DNA of 64,000 bases from Roseibium sediminicola. Its GTDB lineage: Bacteria; Pseudomonadota; Alphaproteobacteria; Rhizobiales; Stappiaceae. The DNA lies in NCBI RefSeq assembly GCF_023156505.1, contig NZ_JALNMJ010000014.1, forward strand, positions 62,001-126,000, in the 5' to 3' direction. The translations under genes were made by a program, and so were the position numbers. The notes under the pieces are model-generated. The model did no database searches. It was not told the origin of the DNA and saw only the letters and a program-made list of their open reading frames with translations. Positions 53,728 to 63,315 of this stretch are shown here, piece after piece. The stretch's first letter is position 1; each line of letters opens with the position of its first letter.

Positions 53728-55236
53728 TTGACCGAGTTCCGGCGTAGATATAGCGACCAAGCCGTGAAATTTCCGCGGCAACAGATCTCGAGGCTGGCCT
53801 TTCTACTTGCCGGGCTGCTGATCGCCGTGACCTCGATCTCGTTGCTCTTTGTCGGCTTTGTCGCCTCGCATGCGTCCCGGCAGCAGGCCGTTGCCAACGA
53901 GGAACGCCTGTTCCGCAGCACCGTTGCCGACCATCTGCGCACCATCGTGCGAGAGCAGATCACCATCGCCTCTTCCGATGAATCCGTTGAGAAACTGGTC
54001 CGGCACTTCGATCCCACCTATGCGCGGCAGAGCTTTAACACGCTCTGGTCGACCTACCGGCACAGCAAAGTGATGCTGATCTCCGGCGACGGGGAAATCC
54101 TGGCGGAGTCCTTCAAGGATTACACCCACATCATCACGCGCCCTATCGAGGAGATGCCCGAGCTGGCGCTGATCCGGGAAAAACTGAAAAGCCTTTATCA
54201 GCGCAACCGGGTTCGCGTGCCGGGCGGGTTCGGACACCGGACGCTGCAGGGTGTCGATCCGAGCGAGTATTCGGTCATGGGGTTCGTGACGATCGACGGG
54301 CGCCCCGCCCTGTTCGGCGCGATGCCGGTCATGCCCGACGACTATGAGGTTACCCTGCCGGACGGTCCGCCGACCGTGCTGCTTTCGGCGCACTACATCG
54401 ACGATTTCCTGCTCGGCCAGCTGAACGGCCAGCTGAATTTCGCCCAGTTCCGATTTGTCGACGGCGGCGCGTCGAAGGAAGATGGCCCCCACCATGCGAT
54501 TTCAAATCAGAGCGGCGATCAGATCGGCACTTTCACCTGGGACAGCCAGACCGTAGGGGAATCCATCTGGCCAACCATCATCCCGGTGATCGTCCTGCTC
54601 AGCGTCGCGCTCGGCGCTCTCGCTTTCGGCATCGCCTGGCGGATTGGCCAGCTGACCTCCTCGCTACAGGCAAGCGAGCGCCAGAACCGTTATCTGGCTC
54701 TGCATGACACCTTGTCGGGCCTTGCCAACCGGCTGCAGTTCAACCGGGTCCTGGAAGGTTCGGTCAAGGCGCTGCCCAAGAAACCGTTTGCGGTCATTCA
54801 CTGCGATCTCGACAAGTTCAAGGCGGTCAATGACACGTTCGGCCACGCGGCCGGCGACACGGTCATCACGACCATGGCCGAGCGACTGACCAAGGTCATC
54901 GGCAAACCCGGCCTGGTCTGCCGCATCGGCGGCGACGAATTCATGGTGATCTACCGGGGCGCAACCGACAGGGCCAACCTGACCGCGCTCAGCAAGGCGC
55001 TGGTCGCCGCGGGCAGCAAGCCGATCCACCTGGATCAGGGCGATATCGCCAATATCGGGCTGAGCGTGGGCATCGCCGTCGCACCGCAGGACGGCGCGAC
55101 GGCGGAACTGCTCGTCAACCGCTCGGACGCGGCCCTCTATCATTCCAAGAAGATGGGCCGCGGCCGCTTCACCTGTTACGCGGACATTGCCGACGACGAT
55201 CCAGACGACATGCCTCAACGGCACGCTTCCGCCTGA
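53728..55236 (+). CDS. Membrane diguanylate cyclase CHASE4-GGDEF, copy 2
   Basis: A protein of 502 residues with the same layout as the gene before it: a TTG start, membrane segments at about 22-45 and 280-303, a periplasmic CHASE4-type sensor (YARQSFNTLWSTYRHSKVML, GEILAESFKDYTHI) and an intact GGDEF domain (401-405, HCDLDKFKAVNDTFGHAAG). The I-site slot is GKPG, not RxxD. The sensor part is clearly diverged from copy 1, so the two probably see different signals. The upstream gap (53524-53727) is AT-rich, so it likely has its own promoter. Confidence 0.9.
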   Translation: MTEFRRRYSDQAVKFPRQQISRLAFLLAGLLIAVTSISLLFVGFVASHASRQQAVANEERLFRSTVADHLRTIVREQITIASSDESVEKLVRHFDPTYARQSFNTLWSTYRHSKVMLISGDGEILAESFKDYTHIITRPIEEMPELALIREKLKSLYQRNRVRVPGGFGHRTLQGVDPSEYSVMGFVTIDGRPALFGAMPVMPDDYEVTLPDGPPTVLLSAHYIDDFLLGQLNGQLNFAQFRFVDGGASKEDGPHHAISNQSGDQIGTFTWDSQTVGESIWPTIIPVIVLLSVALGALAFGIAWRIGQLTSSLQASERQNRYLALHDTLSGLANRLQFNRVLEGSVKALPKKPFAVIHCDLDKFKAVNDTFGHAAGDTVITTMAERLTKVIGKPGLVCRIGGDEFMVIYRGATDRANLTALSKALVAAGSKPIHLDQGDIANIGLSVGIAVAPQDGATAELLVNRSDAALYHSKKMGRGRFTCYADIADDDPDDMPQRHASA

Positions 55237-55252
55237 GCCGCCCGGTTCGTCT

Positions 55253-56629
55253 TTAGCCGCGCAGGCGCTCCGTCGGCTCGCGCATGGTAACCAATTCTTC
55301 GGCCGCCGTCGGATGCACGGCGATCGTGCGGTCGAAATCCGCCTTGGTCGCGCCCATCTGCAGCGTGACGCCGAGGATCTGGGCAAGCTCACCCGCATCC
55401 GGACCAACCACGTGAACGCCGAGAACCTTCTGGCTGTCCGCGTCGACGATCATCTTCATCAGCATCTTTTCGTCGCGGCCTGACAGCGTGTGCTTCATCG
55501 GCCGGAAGCTGGACTTGTAGATGTCGAGATTGGGCGTGCGCTGCAAAGCCTCGTCCTGGGTCAATCCGACCGTGCCCATTTCTGGCTGGGAAAACACCGC
55601 GGTGGCGATCAGGCTATGGTCCACGGTCCAGGGTTTGTCGCCGAAAACGGTGTCGGCAAAAGCATGCCCCTCGCGGATCGCGACCGGGGTCAGATTGGCC
55701 CGGTCGGTGACATCACCCACCGCATAGATCGAGTCCACATTGGTTTTCGAATCGGCGCTGACACGGATTGCGCCGGATGGATCCATCTCGACGCCAGCCT
55801 TATCAAGACCAAGATCGCGTGTGTGCGGCTTGCGGCCGATCGCGAACATGATCTGGTCGGTTTCCAGCGCCAGGCCGGCCTTGGTGTGACCGGTCAGGGA
55901 GCCGTCCGCGTTCTTCTCGATCCTGGTAAATGTATCCTGGCGCAGGACGCGGATGCCCTTTTTCTCCATCTCCTGGCGGACCATGGTCCGGAGGTCCCAA
56001 TCAAAGCCGCGCAGGATTTCCTCGCCGCGATAGATCAGGGTCGTTTCGACGCCAAGCCCGTTGAAGATGCCGGCAAATTCCACGGCGATATATCCGCCCC
56101 CTGCGACCACGACCCGGCGCGGCAGCTCGGCCAGGTGAAATGCTTCGTTCGAGGTGATGACATGCTCGACGCCGGGCAGTTCCGTATCCACATTCGGCGA
56201 GGCCCCGACGGCCACCAGGATGTATTTGGCGGAAATCTTCTGGCCGGTCGACAACAGGCGCACCGTATGGGCGTCCTCGATGACGGCACGGCTGTCATGC
56301 ACCTCGACCTTCGTGCTTTCCAGATTGCGCCGGTAGATACCTTCCAGCCGGGTGATTTCCTGATCCTTGGCAGCGATCAGTTTGTCCCATGAAAAACCGC
56401 GCTCTCCGACGGTCCAGCCGAAACCTTCCGCATCCTCGAATTCCTCGGAGAATTTCGAGGCATAAACGAACAGCTTCTTGGGCACGCAGCCGCGGATCAC
56501 ACAGGTGCCGCCATAGCGGTATTCTTCGGCAATCCCGACACGTGCGCCATGCGTGGCCGCGATGCGCGCTGCGCGGACGCCGCCGGAGCCGCCGCCAATA
56601 ACAAAAAGATCATAATCGTAGTCGGTCAT
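55253..56629 (-). CDS. gor: Glutathione reductase
   Basis: A flavoenzyme of 458 residues that reduces glutathione disulfide with NADPH. The FAD loop is VIGGGSGGVRAARIA, the redox pair is GTCVIRGCVPKK (C43, C48), the NADPH-binding loop is AGGGYIAVEFAGI, and the base is in HPTAAEE. The start is the ATG at 56629 with AGAGG upstream. A longer open frame to 56803 is non-coding in character. It lies downstream of DUF2059 and rpiA on the same strand. Confidence 0.94.
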   Translation of the reverse strand: MTDYDYDLFVIGGGSGGVRAARIAATHGARVGIAEEYRYGGTCVIRGCVPKKLFVYASKFSEEFEDAEGFGWTVGERGFSWDKLIAAKDQEITRLEGIYRRNLESTKVEVHDSRAVIEDAHTVRLLSTGQKISAKYILVAVGASPNVDTELPGVEHVITSNEAFHLAELPRRVVVAGGGYIAVEFAGIFNGLGVETTLIYRGEEILRGFDWDLRTMVRQEMEKKGIRVLRQDTFTRIEKNADGSLTGHTKAGLALETDQIMFAIGRKPHTRDLGLDKAGVEMDPSGAIRVSADSKTNVDSIYAVGDVTDRANLTPVAIREGHAFADTVFGDKPWTVDHSLIATAVFSQPEMGTVGLTQDEALQRTPNLDIYKSSFRPMKHTLSGRDEKMLMKMIVDADSQKVLGVHVVGPDAGELAQILGVTLQMGATKADFDRTIAVHPTAAEELVTMREPTERLRG

Positions 56630-56776
56630 GGACGCCTCTTTCAGCCCTGTTGCATTTGTCCGGCGGTGCGCGGCCGCGGTTCGTTCGCCCCAGATAGGCA
56701 GCCCGGGCAACCATGCAAGCCCGACGCCGCCACCGAGCAGCGCGCCACCGTCCGGTTTTCTTCCTGCCGCAAACGA

Positions 56777-56800
56777 TTTGGGCCGCATTCGCGGCCCAAA
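56777..56800 (-). terminator. Hairpin between DUF2059 and gor
   Basis: Perfect ten-base arms tttgggccgc / gcggcccaaa with an attc loop, next to a second dyad (ccggtc/gaccgg, 56804-56819). It lies downstream of DUF2059 on the minus strand. There is no clear T-tract, so it may be an attenuator or mRNA-stabilising hairpin, not a classical terminator. Confidence 0.45.
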
Positions 56801-56886
56801 CAACCGGTCCCGAGACCGGCTTCAACTTGTCGTGTATCCGCCCGTCTGCCCGGTCTGACGGGCATGTTCGCGCGGCCGACTGCCCG

Positions 56887-57402
56887 TCACTGCGCTTCGT
56901 TGCGCTTGGCGAGCTCTTCCTGGACCATGGTCACCATTTCCGTGGAAAGCTTATCCTGCCACTCGCGTGCAGCTCCGACGGAATACTGTGTGATGACGGG
57001 AATGCTCTTGGTCAGCTTTTGGCCGAGATCCGTGTTGTAGAATTCGGCCAGCTGGTTCAGCTCCTCCTCGGTGAAGCTTTCCGCCCAGGCCTTGTACACG
57101 AGGTTGTTGAGATCGACCCGCTTCGGCGCCAGCTTCAGCGCCACGTCCTGGGTGACTTCGATGATTTCTTCCGCGCGGGCCGGGTCGGACTGAATGAACG
57201 CGGTCCGGGTCTGTTCCGCCAGGATCGGCAGAATGTCATCGAACGGTTCCAGAACCTTGGTCGCGGCGGCAACTTTCTTCGCTGCGGCCAGATGGCTTTC
57301 CGAAACGGCGTCCTGCGCGGTCGCCGCACCTGTCAGAAATCCGGCGGCCATCAAGGCTGCGCCCAATACAGCTGCCCTTGGGAAGGATTTGATAAGCTTC
57401 AT
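56887..57402 (-). CDS. DUF2059 secreted protein
   Basis: A protein of 171 residues with a signal peptide (AAVLGAALMAAGFLTGAATA). The DUF2059 core is seen at about 90-155: DLNNLVYKAWAESFTEEELN, QLAEFYNTDLGQKLTKSIP. It is helical and probably periplasmic. The role is unknown. It sits between rpiA (50 bases upstream) and gor, an arrangement common in the Hyphomicrobiales. Confidence 0.85.
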   Translation of the reverse strand: MKLIKSFPRAAVLGAALMAAGFLTGAATAQDAVSESHLAAAKKVAAATKVLEPFDDILPILAEQTRTAFIQSDPARAEEIIEVTQDVALKLAPKRVDLNNLVYKAWAESFTEEELNQLAEFYNTDLGQKLTKSIPVITQYSVGAAREWQDKLSTEMVTMVQEELAKRNEAQ

Positions 57403-57452
57403 TTTTCTACTCCTAGGCGGCTTTCAAATGTCAGGAAAGCCGAACACATCGC

Positions 57453-58145
57453 TCAGATGGGCAGAACGGTCTTTACCCCATCCGTGCCGGCCACGTAAGC
57501 CTTGGTTGCAAGTTCGAGAAAGAGACCATGGTCAACGACACCCGGAATCGCGACAAGCCGATCGGCCAGGGTGCCCGGGTCGGTGATCTCCTGAAGGCAG
57601 GCGTCGAGAATGTAATGTCCGCCATCCGTCAAGAAAGGCTGCTCTGCGCCGCCTCTCAGATCCAGGTTTTGCGGCAGGCCCATGTCTTCCAGGACATGAA
57701 GGATGGCGCGCCGTGTCGCCTTCAGCCCGAAGGGGACAACCTCGATCGGCAGCGGAAACTTGCCGAGAGTGGCAACTTCCTTGCTGCTATCCGCGATCAC
57801 GATCATCTCAGCGGACGCGCCGGCAACGATCTTTTCACGCAGCAGCGCGCCGCCACCGCCCTTGATCAGGGCCAGATGCGCATCGAGTTCATCCGCGCCG
57901 TCAATGGTCAGATCCAGTTCAGGAAGCTCGTCAAGCGTGGTCAGCCGGATGCCGAGGCTGGAGGCCAGCTCCCGCGTGCGCTCCGACGTCGGCACACCGA
58001 TGACGTTGAGACCGTCCGCCACCCGCCTTGCCAGCGCGTGCACGAAGAGCTCCGCCGTCGAACCGGTGCCGATGCCCAACCGCATGCCGGAGGTGACGTC
58101 TTCCGCCGCACGTTCGGCCGCTTGTTTCTTGAACTGATCGCTCAT
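57453..58145 (-). CDS. rpiA: Ribose-5-phosphate isomerase A
   Basis: A protein of 230 residues in the pentose phosphate pathway. Motifs: [16 protein letters not shown] (phosphate loop), [13 protein letters not shown] and [16 protein letters not shown] (active site with Asp and Lys). The start is the ATG at 58145; the upstream frame to 58184 lacks a good site. First gene of rpiA-DUF2059-gor. Confidence 0.94.
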   Translation of the reverse strand: MSDQFKKQAAERAAEDVTSGMRLGIGTGSTAELFVHALARRVADGLNVIGVPTSERTRELASSLGIRLTTLDELPELDLTIDGADELDAHLALIKGGGGALLREKIVAGASAEMIVIADSSKEVATLGKFPLPIEVVPFGLKATRRAILHVLEDMGLPQNLDLRGGAEQPFLTDGGHYILDACLQEITDPGTLADRLVAIPGVVDHGLFLELATKAYVAGTDGVKTVLPI

Positions 58146-58368
58146 CCCATGTCCCTTCGCCTGCGTCCTGCGGACCGCGCGCAAGCCAGTGATCTTTTTC
58201 AGGCCGCCGGGTGCTTAACATGGCCGGTATCTGCCGGTCCAGTGACATTCCCCACTTCGCCGGGGAAACCCGCCTCCAACTAAAGCAGTGGTACAATATT
58301 AACCATCATTTTAGATAGCCCGCAGATAATGCTGCAAATTGTCTAGGGCCTGGAAAGCACAAAATCCT

Positions 58369-60141
58369 ATGAGCATCCTTCGACTTGGATCGTGGCAAAA
58401 AGAGAAAAAAAACAACATTGCCAATAACTTGGATACCCTTGAGGAAACTGACGAGGGTCAAAATACCGGGGGTGAGCGGCCGATCGCCGCTGACCGGATG
58501 GGTTTTGTTCTCGACAGTCTCGAAGACGATCTTCAGGTTGCCGCCAAATCCATCAATGCCGCGGCAGAAAAAGTTCAGGACCGGCTTGTCAGCCAGATGG
58601 ACACGCTGGAATCCATCCGCGGCAACAGCCAGGCACTGGCCGACCAGTCGGAGGTCGCGAATGAAAACGCCGCGGGCCTGGCCTCCTCTATCCAGGAACT
58701 GAGTGCGTCCAGTTCCGAGATCGGTTCTCAGGTCGGCGTGTCCAACCAGTTGGCACAGGAAGCGCGCGACGTCGCCGATCAGGTCAATCAGGGCGTGATG
58801 GAACTGAAACACGCGATTGACGACATCGCCAATGTGGTCAGCCTGATCTCCGACATTGCCAAACAGACCAACCTCCTGGCGCTCAACGCAACCATCGAGG
58901 CCGCCCGCGCGGGCGAAGCCGGCCGCGGCTTTTCCGTCGTCGCCAGCGAGGTCAAGGCCCTGTCGGTCGAGACCCAGTCGGCAACGGAGCAAATCGTCGC
59001 CAATATCGACCGCCTCAACCAGTCAGCCGAAATGAGCCTTGGTTCGGTCAACCAGATCATCGAGGTGATCGGCAAGATCCGGCCGAGTTTCGCCGCCGTT
59101 GAAGACGCCGTTCAGACCCAGGTCGACACCACCAATCTGATCGGCGAACAGGCGCAACGGACCGCCGAATTCGTCCAGGACGTGGTCAGCACAGCCAAGA
59201 CCATCACCACCGCCGCCGAGACCGCCGAGGAAGGCGGCCGGCTTGCCCGGGAAACCGGTGCGGAAATGAGCGCGGCCTCCGGCGCGCTGCGGTCGCGTTT
59301 CACCATGATGATCCGCCAGACGGAAATTGGCGACCGCCGGCAGCATGACCGCCTGCCGGTCAAGCTGGGCGGAAGCGTCACCTGCGGATCGGCGACTGCG
59401 CGCTTCGAGACCCATGACATTTCCGAAGGCGGCACGTTGTTCAAGTCGGAGATCGACCGTCAATTGCGTCCCGGCAGCACCGGGCAGATTGAGTTGAGCG
59501 GCATCGGCCGGGTCGACATTCGCGTCGTTGCGGTAACGGAACACGGCTGCCACGCCTGTTTCGTCAATCCGGACCAGTCGTTCCGCGAGGCATTGACGCG
59601 CAAGATCGCCGCCATTCACGCCAGCCACGCCGAGGAAGTGGAGCGGGTGCAGTCCGGCGCGGCGCGGATCGCCGCCGCGATCGAAGACCTTATCGCCCGG
59701 CGCCAACTGAGCATGGACGATCTGTTCGACACGAACTACACACCAATCCCGGGCACCAATCCCATGCAGGTCTCCACCCGGGCGCTTGCCCAACTGGAAA
59801 AAGTCCTGCCGACCATCCAGGAAGACATCCTGGGCAAATGCAAGGGGATGGCCTTCTGCGCGTCCGTTGACCGGAACGGTTATCTGCCGGTGCACAACCT
59901 GATCTATTCCAAGCCGCAGAAGCCGGACGATCCGACCTGGAACGCTGCCAATTGCCGCAACAAGCGCATCTTCGACGACCGGGCCGGCCTCAGCGCCGCC
60001 CGCAACACACGGCCGTTCCTGATCCAGTCCTATGCAAGGGACATGGGCGGCGGCAACATCGTCTGGATGAAGGAAATCGATGCGCCGATCATCGTCCAGG
60101 GCCGGCACTGGGGCGGTTTCCGGACGGCGTATAAACTTTAA
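58369..60141 (+). CDS. Soluble chemoreceptor-like protein with PilZ domain and C-terminal sensor
   Basis: A protein of 590 residues with no membrane segment. Layout: a polar N-terminus; the MCP signalling helix hairpin (about 95-290) with the tip [20 protein letters not shown] then [20 protein letters not shown]; a PilZ domain (about 320-410) keeping R324-x3-R328 and D350-x-S352-x2-G355, the residues that bind cyclic-di-GMP; and a C-terminal sensor region (about 465-590) with [35 protein letters not shown] and [13 protein letters not shown]. The last part is found at the C-end of other soluble alphaproteobacterial MCPs. It should signal to CheA from the cytoplasm. No che genes are nearby. Confidence 0.9.
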   Translation: MSILRLGSWQKEKKNNIANNLDTLEETDEGQNTGGERPIAADRMGFVLDSLEDDLQVAAKSINAAAEKVQDRLVSQMDTLESIRGNSQALADQSEVANENAAGLASSIQELSASSSEIGSQVGVSNQLAQEARDVADQVNQGVMELKHAIDDIANVVSLISDIAKQTNLLALNATIEAARAGEAGRGFSVVASEVKALSVETQSATEQIVANIDRLNQSAEMSLGSVNQIIEVIGKIRPSFAAVEDAVQTQVDTTNLIGEQAQRTAEFVQDVVSTAKTITTAAETAEEGGRLARETGAEMSAASGALRSRFTMMIRQTEIGDRRQHDRLPVKLGGSVTCGSATARFETHDISEGGTLFKSEIDRQLRPGSTGQIELSGIGRVDIRVVAVTEHGCHACFVNPDQSFREALTRKIAAIHASHAEEVERVQSGAARIAAAIEDLIARRQLSMDDLFDTNYTPIPGTNPMQVSTRALAQLEKVLPTIQEDILGKCKGMAFCASVDRNGYLPVHNLIYSKPQKPDDPTWNAANCRNKRIFDDRAGLSAARNTRPFLIQSYARDMGGGNIVWMKEIDAPIIVQGRHWGGFRTAYKL

Positions 60142-60212
60142 CGCTGAACGCTTGCGGCAGATCTCGGATCCGGCTAGGCAGGATCCGCCCATTCCGTCCG
60201 CAAGGAGAAATC

Positions 60213-60890
60213 ATGTCCGTTTTGGTGTTCGATCTGGACGGCACTCTGGTGTCATCCATGGAAGACCTCGTGGCCACGCTCAATGTCATCATGACCGATG
60301 CGGGTTATGAGGCCGTCCCGCAGGACCATGTCGCCAATATGGTCGGGCTCGGCGCGAAGGTACTGCTAAAGCGCGCGCTCGACTTCAACAAGGTCGCCTG
60401 GACGGACGAGATGATCGCGACGCTCTATCAGGCATTTCTGGAGCATTACGCCGCCAATATCGCGGTACATACGCGGCCATTCGACGGCGTCGTCCCGGCG
60501 CTGGAACGCTTTCGGCAAGAGGGCTGGAAACTCGCTGTGTGCACCAACAAGTCGGAACGGCTGACGCTGCCGCTGCTGGCCACGCTCGATCTTGCCCGGC
60601 ATTTCGACGCCGTCGTCGGCGGCGACACTTACGCAAAGGCCAAACCGCATGCCGAACCGCTTCTCGGGGCCATCGAGCGCGCCGGTGGGCAGGTCAAGGG
60701 CTCGATCATGGTCGGCGACAGCGTCACCGACATCGATGCCGCCCGCAATGCAGGCATACCCGTTGTCGCGGTTGATTTCGGCTATACGCCGGTGCCCGTC
60801 CGGGAGCTTGGCCCGGACCGGGTCATTTCGCATTACGACGAGCTTGCCAATGCGGTTGCCGAACTCTCGGAGCCGGTCAGAACGTCCTGA
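60213..60890 (+). CDS. gph: HAD-superfamily phosphatase, phosphoglycolate phosphatase type
   Basis: A protein of 225 residues. HAD motifs are intact: nucleophile VFDLDGTLVSS, motif II VCTNKS, Lys in AKAKPHAEP and GDSVTDIDAARNAG. It probably clears 2-phosphoglycolate arising from DNA repair or photorespiration-like reactions. In rhizobia gph neighbours rpiA; here the MCP-PilZ gene stands between them. Its 3' end overlaps the convergent DUF4139 gene by 14 bases. Confidence 0.88.
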   Translation: MSVLVFDLDGTLVSSMEDLVATLNVIMTDAGYEAVPQDHVANMVGLGAKVLLKRALDFNKVAWTDEMIATLYQAFLEHYAANIAVHTRPFDGVVPALERFRQEGWKLAVCTNKSERLTLPLLATLDLARHFDAVVGGDTYAKAKPHAEPLLGAIERAGGQVKGSIMVGDSVTDIDAARNAGIPVVAVDFGYTPVPVRELGPDRVISHYDELANAVAELSEPVRTS

Positions 60891-62838
60891 TCGCGTCACC
60901 GAGGGTTTCACGGATTTCGAGACGCCTTTCGTTGAGCGCCGCGATCTCCGTCTCGATGTCCTCGATGCGGGTCTCGGAGTCTGCCAGCTTGCGCGCCGCG
61001 CGCTTGTAAAGGTCCGCGCCCGGTTCGATCGCCGCCAGGTTCGCCCGGTGGCGCTCTTGATCGTTGGTTTCCTCGTCCTTTTTCAGGCGAAGCTGCTGCA
61101 TCTGGCGCTCAATCTGGGTGATCTCGTTTTGCAGCTCCGACAGTCTCTTCAGTTTTGCCGCCACCGCCTTGTCCGGCGAGCGCAGGGACAGATAGAGGAG
61201 CTTGTTGGCGTCGGTCGACATCAGCGCATAGGTCTCCGAGAGGGTGCGCTCATGCAGGGCCGTGACCGTCTCAGTCGCGCCCGCGGCGACTTCGACGCGC
61301 AGCCGGTGATGGCTGACGGTGCTGTCCATCTCGTTGCCGGACGAGAACTGCCAGCCAGGGCGCTTGGCATGTTCGATGATCACCGTGCGTTCGCCGTCCG
61401 GCGCGCCCTTGATGGCATAACGCGTTGACGAGCGTTCGCGCACACTTGCCGTCAAGACGCCGTCATGGACCTTGATCGAAACGATCTGGTTGTCGCCGGT
61501 GGTGTCCTGCGCGATTCGGACCTTCTTGTCCGTGGCAAAGCTCGCCATCCGGCTTTCGCCCGACGGCATGCCGTTGATCTGGGCATCGCCGACATAACCT
61601 TCCTGTTCGTCATAGACCGTTAGGATGCCCTTCGGCAGGCTGGTATCGGTCTCGTTGTCGATCAGGATCGCCGCGATCGGGTGCGAGAGGCCGCTTTCGG
61701 GCTGATAGACCGAAACGGTCTCTGCGGAAACGACCTTGTCGACGATCGGCGCGGACAGGGTCTCGCCGCTTTCCAGGCTCACCGGCCAGGGCAAGGTGAA
61801 GGACGCTGTGACCGCGCCCTCGACCGCCTCGCCGACATTGGCATTCGACATCCTGCGCTCTCGCGGCTGCGGCGTGGCCGCCGGAGCCGCCAGGGCAGCG
61901 AGGCGGGACGCGCCGCCAATATATGCTTCGCTTTCGGCGACATCGAACACCGGTTCGGCGCCGGTGTCGGTCGGCGGCACATAACCTTCAGAGACGTCAA
62001 TGGGCACTTCCCGGCGCTGTTTCCAGTAAAGGTCGTGCAGGCGCTGCTTCAGCGTCACCGGCGCGCCGGAGGAGAGCGTCACCTCGACATTCTCCCAATC
62101 CTCGCCGCTGGCGTTTTCCAGAACGGCCCAGGCCTGCAGGCGCGCCTTGTCGTCGGCCATGGTCACCACACGGTAGGCGGTCTTCCAGATTGGTGCAGGC
62201 ACCACATAGGAGACAGCGACTTCGCGCGCGCCCTCCCCGCCCACCTTCAGCGCCACGGTGCGGGCGCCATCCGCCTTGCCGGTGCCAACCGCAGCCAGGG
62301 CTCTCGCCACCTTCTGCCTGATATCCTCGTCGAGGAACGTAATTTCCGTGTCGGCGCTGAGCTCGACCCCGGTGATCCGGTCCTCGCTCAGGACGGAGAC
62401 TACGAAGGCCTGGCCCTTGTCACCCTGATCGCGCGCGGAAACACCAAGCACCAGTCCTTCCACCGACGATCCGGCCCTGTCCAGCCTCACCCTGGTGCCC
62501 TGCAGCGCCGACAGTAGCCTAGCCGGCGACTGCAGGTCGTCGACCGAAAACGGCAGGTTCTTGAAGGTTTCGGCAAGAGGATTGGGTCCCGGCAGGGTGA
62601 TGCCCTCGACCACGCCGGCCTGATCGAACACGACAATGCTCTTCAGGACATCGTTCACCTGATCGAGCGGCACGGTCATGTTGATCAGGCCGGTGCTGTC
62701 GATGTCGGCCTTGCGCACGATCTCGGCGAGTCCGCCCGAGGACAGGGTGATCGAGGTGATCGGACCGTTGTCGGCACTCAGGGCCGACGTGGTGGTCATC
62801 AGGCAGAGAAAAAGGGCAGAAGACGAACGGAAAAGCAT
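60877..62838 (-). CDS. DUF4139 domain protein with coiled-coil end
   Basis: A protein of 653 residues with a signal peptide (FLCLMTTTSALSA). The central part has DUF4139-type text (VVPAPIWKTAYRVV, AWAVLENASGEDWENVEVTL, SSGAPVTLKQ) and ERTVIIEHAKRPGW. The C-terminal 100 residues form a coiled coil (KRLSELQNEITQIERQMQQL, DIETEIAALNERRLEI). It is probably secreted or periplasmic; the function is unknown. In the best-known relatives, the coiled coil comes first, before DUF4139. Confidence 0.82.
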   Translation of the reverse strand: MLFRSSSALFLCLMTTTSALSADNGPITSITLSSGGLAEIVRKADIDSTGLINMTVPLDQVNDVLKSIVVFDQAGVVEGITLPGPNPLAETFKNLPFSVDDLQSPARLLSALQGTRVRLDRAGSSVEGLVLGVSARDQGDKGQAFVVSVLSEDRITGVELSADTEITFLDEDIRQKVARALAAVGTGKADGARTVALKVGGEGAREVAVSYVVPAPIWKTAYRVVTMADDKARLQAWAVLENASGEDWENVEVTLSSGAPVTLKQRLHDLYWKQRREVPIDVSEGYVPPTDTGAEPVFDVAESEAYIGGASRLAALAAPAATPQPRERRMSNANVGEAVEGAVTASFTLPWPVSLESGETLSAPIVDKVVSAETVSVYQPESGLSHPIAAILIDNETDTSLPKGILTVYDEQEGYVGDAQINGMPSGESRMASFATDKKVRIAQDTTGDNQIVSIKVHDGVLTASVRERSSTRYAIKGAPDGERTVIIEHAKRPGWQFSSGNEMDSTVSHHRLRVEVAAGATETVTALHERTLSETYALMSTDANKLLYLSLRSPDKAVAAKLKRLSELQNEITQIERQMQQLRLKKDEETNDQERHRANLAAIEPGADLYKRAARKLADSETRIEDIETEIAALNERRLEIRETLGDAIRTF

Positions 62839-62980
62839 TCAAATCACTCCAAGGAAAACAGGTTGCGGGATCGTCCGCCCAAAATACGGCCTTTTGTGGA
62901 AAGCGCAGATGACTGCTGACAAAAAGGACTTGCCAAGACGCACCCTATCCCGTAGACAGCCGCTCACCACGCGATTGCGA

Positions 62981-63055
62981 GGGCGATTAGCTCAGCGGGA
63001 GAGCACTCCCTTCACACGGGAGGGGTCACTGGTTCAATCCCAGTATCGCCCACCA
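62981..63055 (+). tRNA. tRNA-Val (anticodon CAC)
   Basis: A full cloverleaf can be drawn: acceptor stem gggcgat / atcgccc, D arm with agctcagcgggagagc, anticodon stem ctccc / gggag with loop ttcacac (anticodon CAC at 63013-63015), T arm with ggttcaatcc, discriminator A and an encoded CCA end. It reads GTG valine codons. Confidence 0.96.
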
Positions 63056-63315
63056 TTTCCTCGATTTTCTGAATCAGTAATTCCCGATCCGGGACGGTGG
63101 ACCCTGTTCGCGTCTCAACAGGATCTGGCGCATCCGCACAATCGACAGGGGTCTGTGGCCGCCCGGCTACCGGCCCCGCCGGCGACACGGTGTTTCTCCC
63201 CGGCCTGAGGTTAACCGTCTGTCGAGTAGCTCCCAATTGGTGGCATTGCGCGCCTTGCCAGACACAACCCAAGCATGCAGACTTCCCGGACCCCAAATTT
63301 CCGGAGGTCCCGCCG
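63056..63315. other. Gap of 260 bases after the tRNA, nothing recognised
   Basis: I looked for an attachment site, integrase remnant or second tRNA and saw none. The final 20 bases carry a ccggaggtcc ribosome site for the next gene. Confidence 0.5.

Noticed and set aside
62981-63315. tRNA-Val as an integration site
   Set aside because: No integrase, direct repeat of the tRNA end or cargo genes are seen within the remaining sequence.
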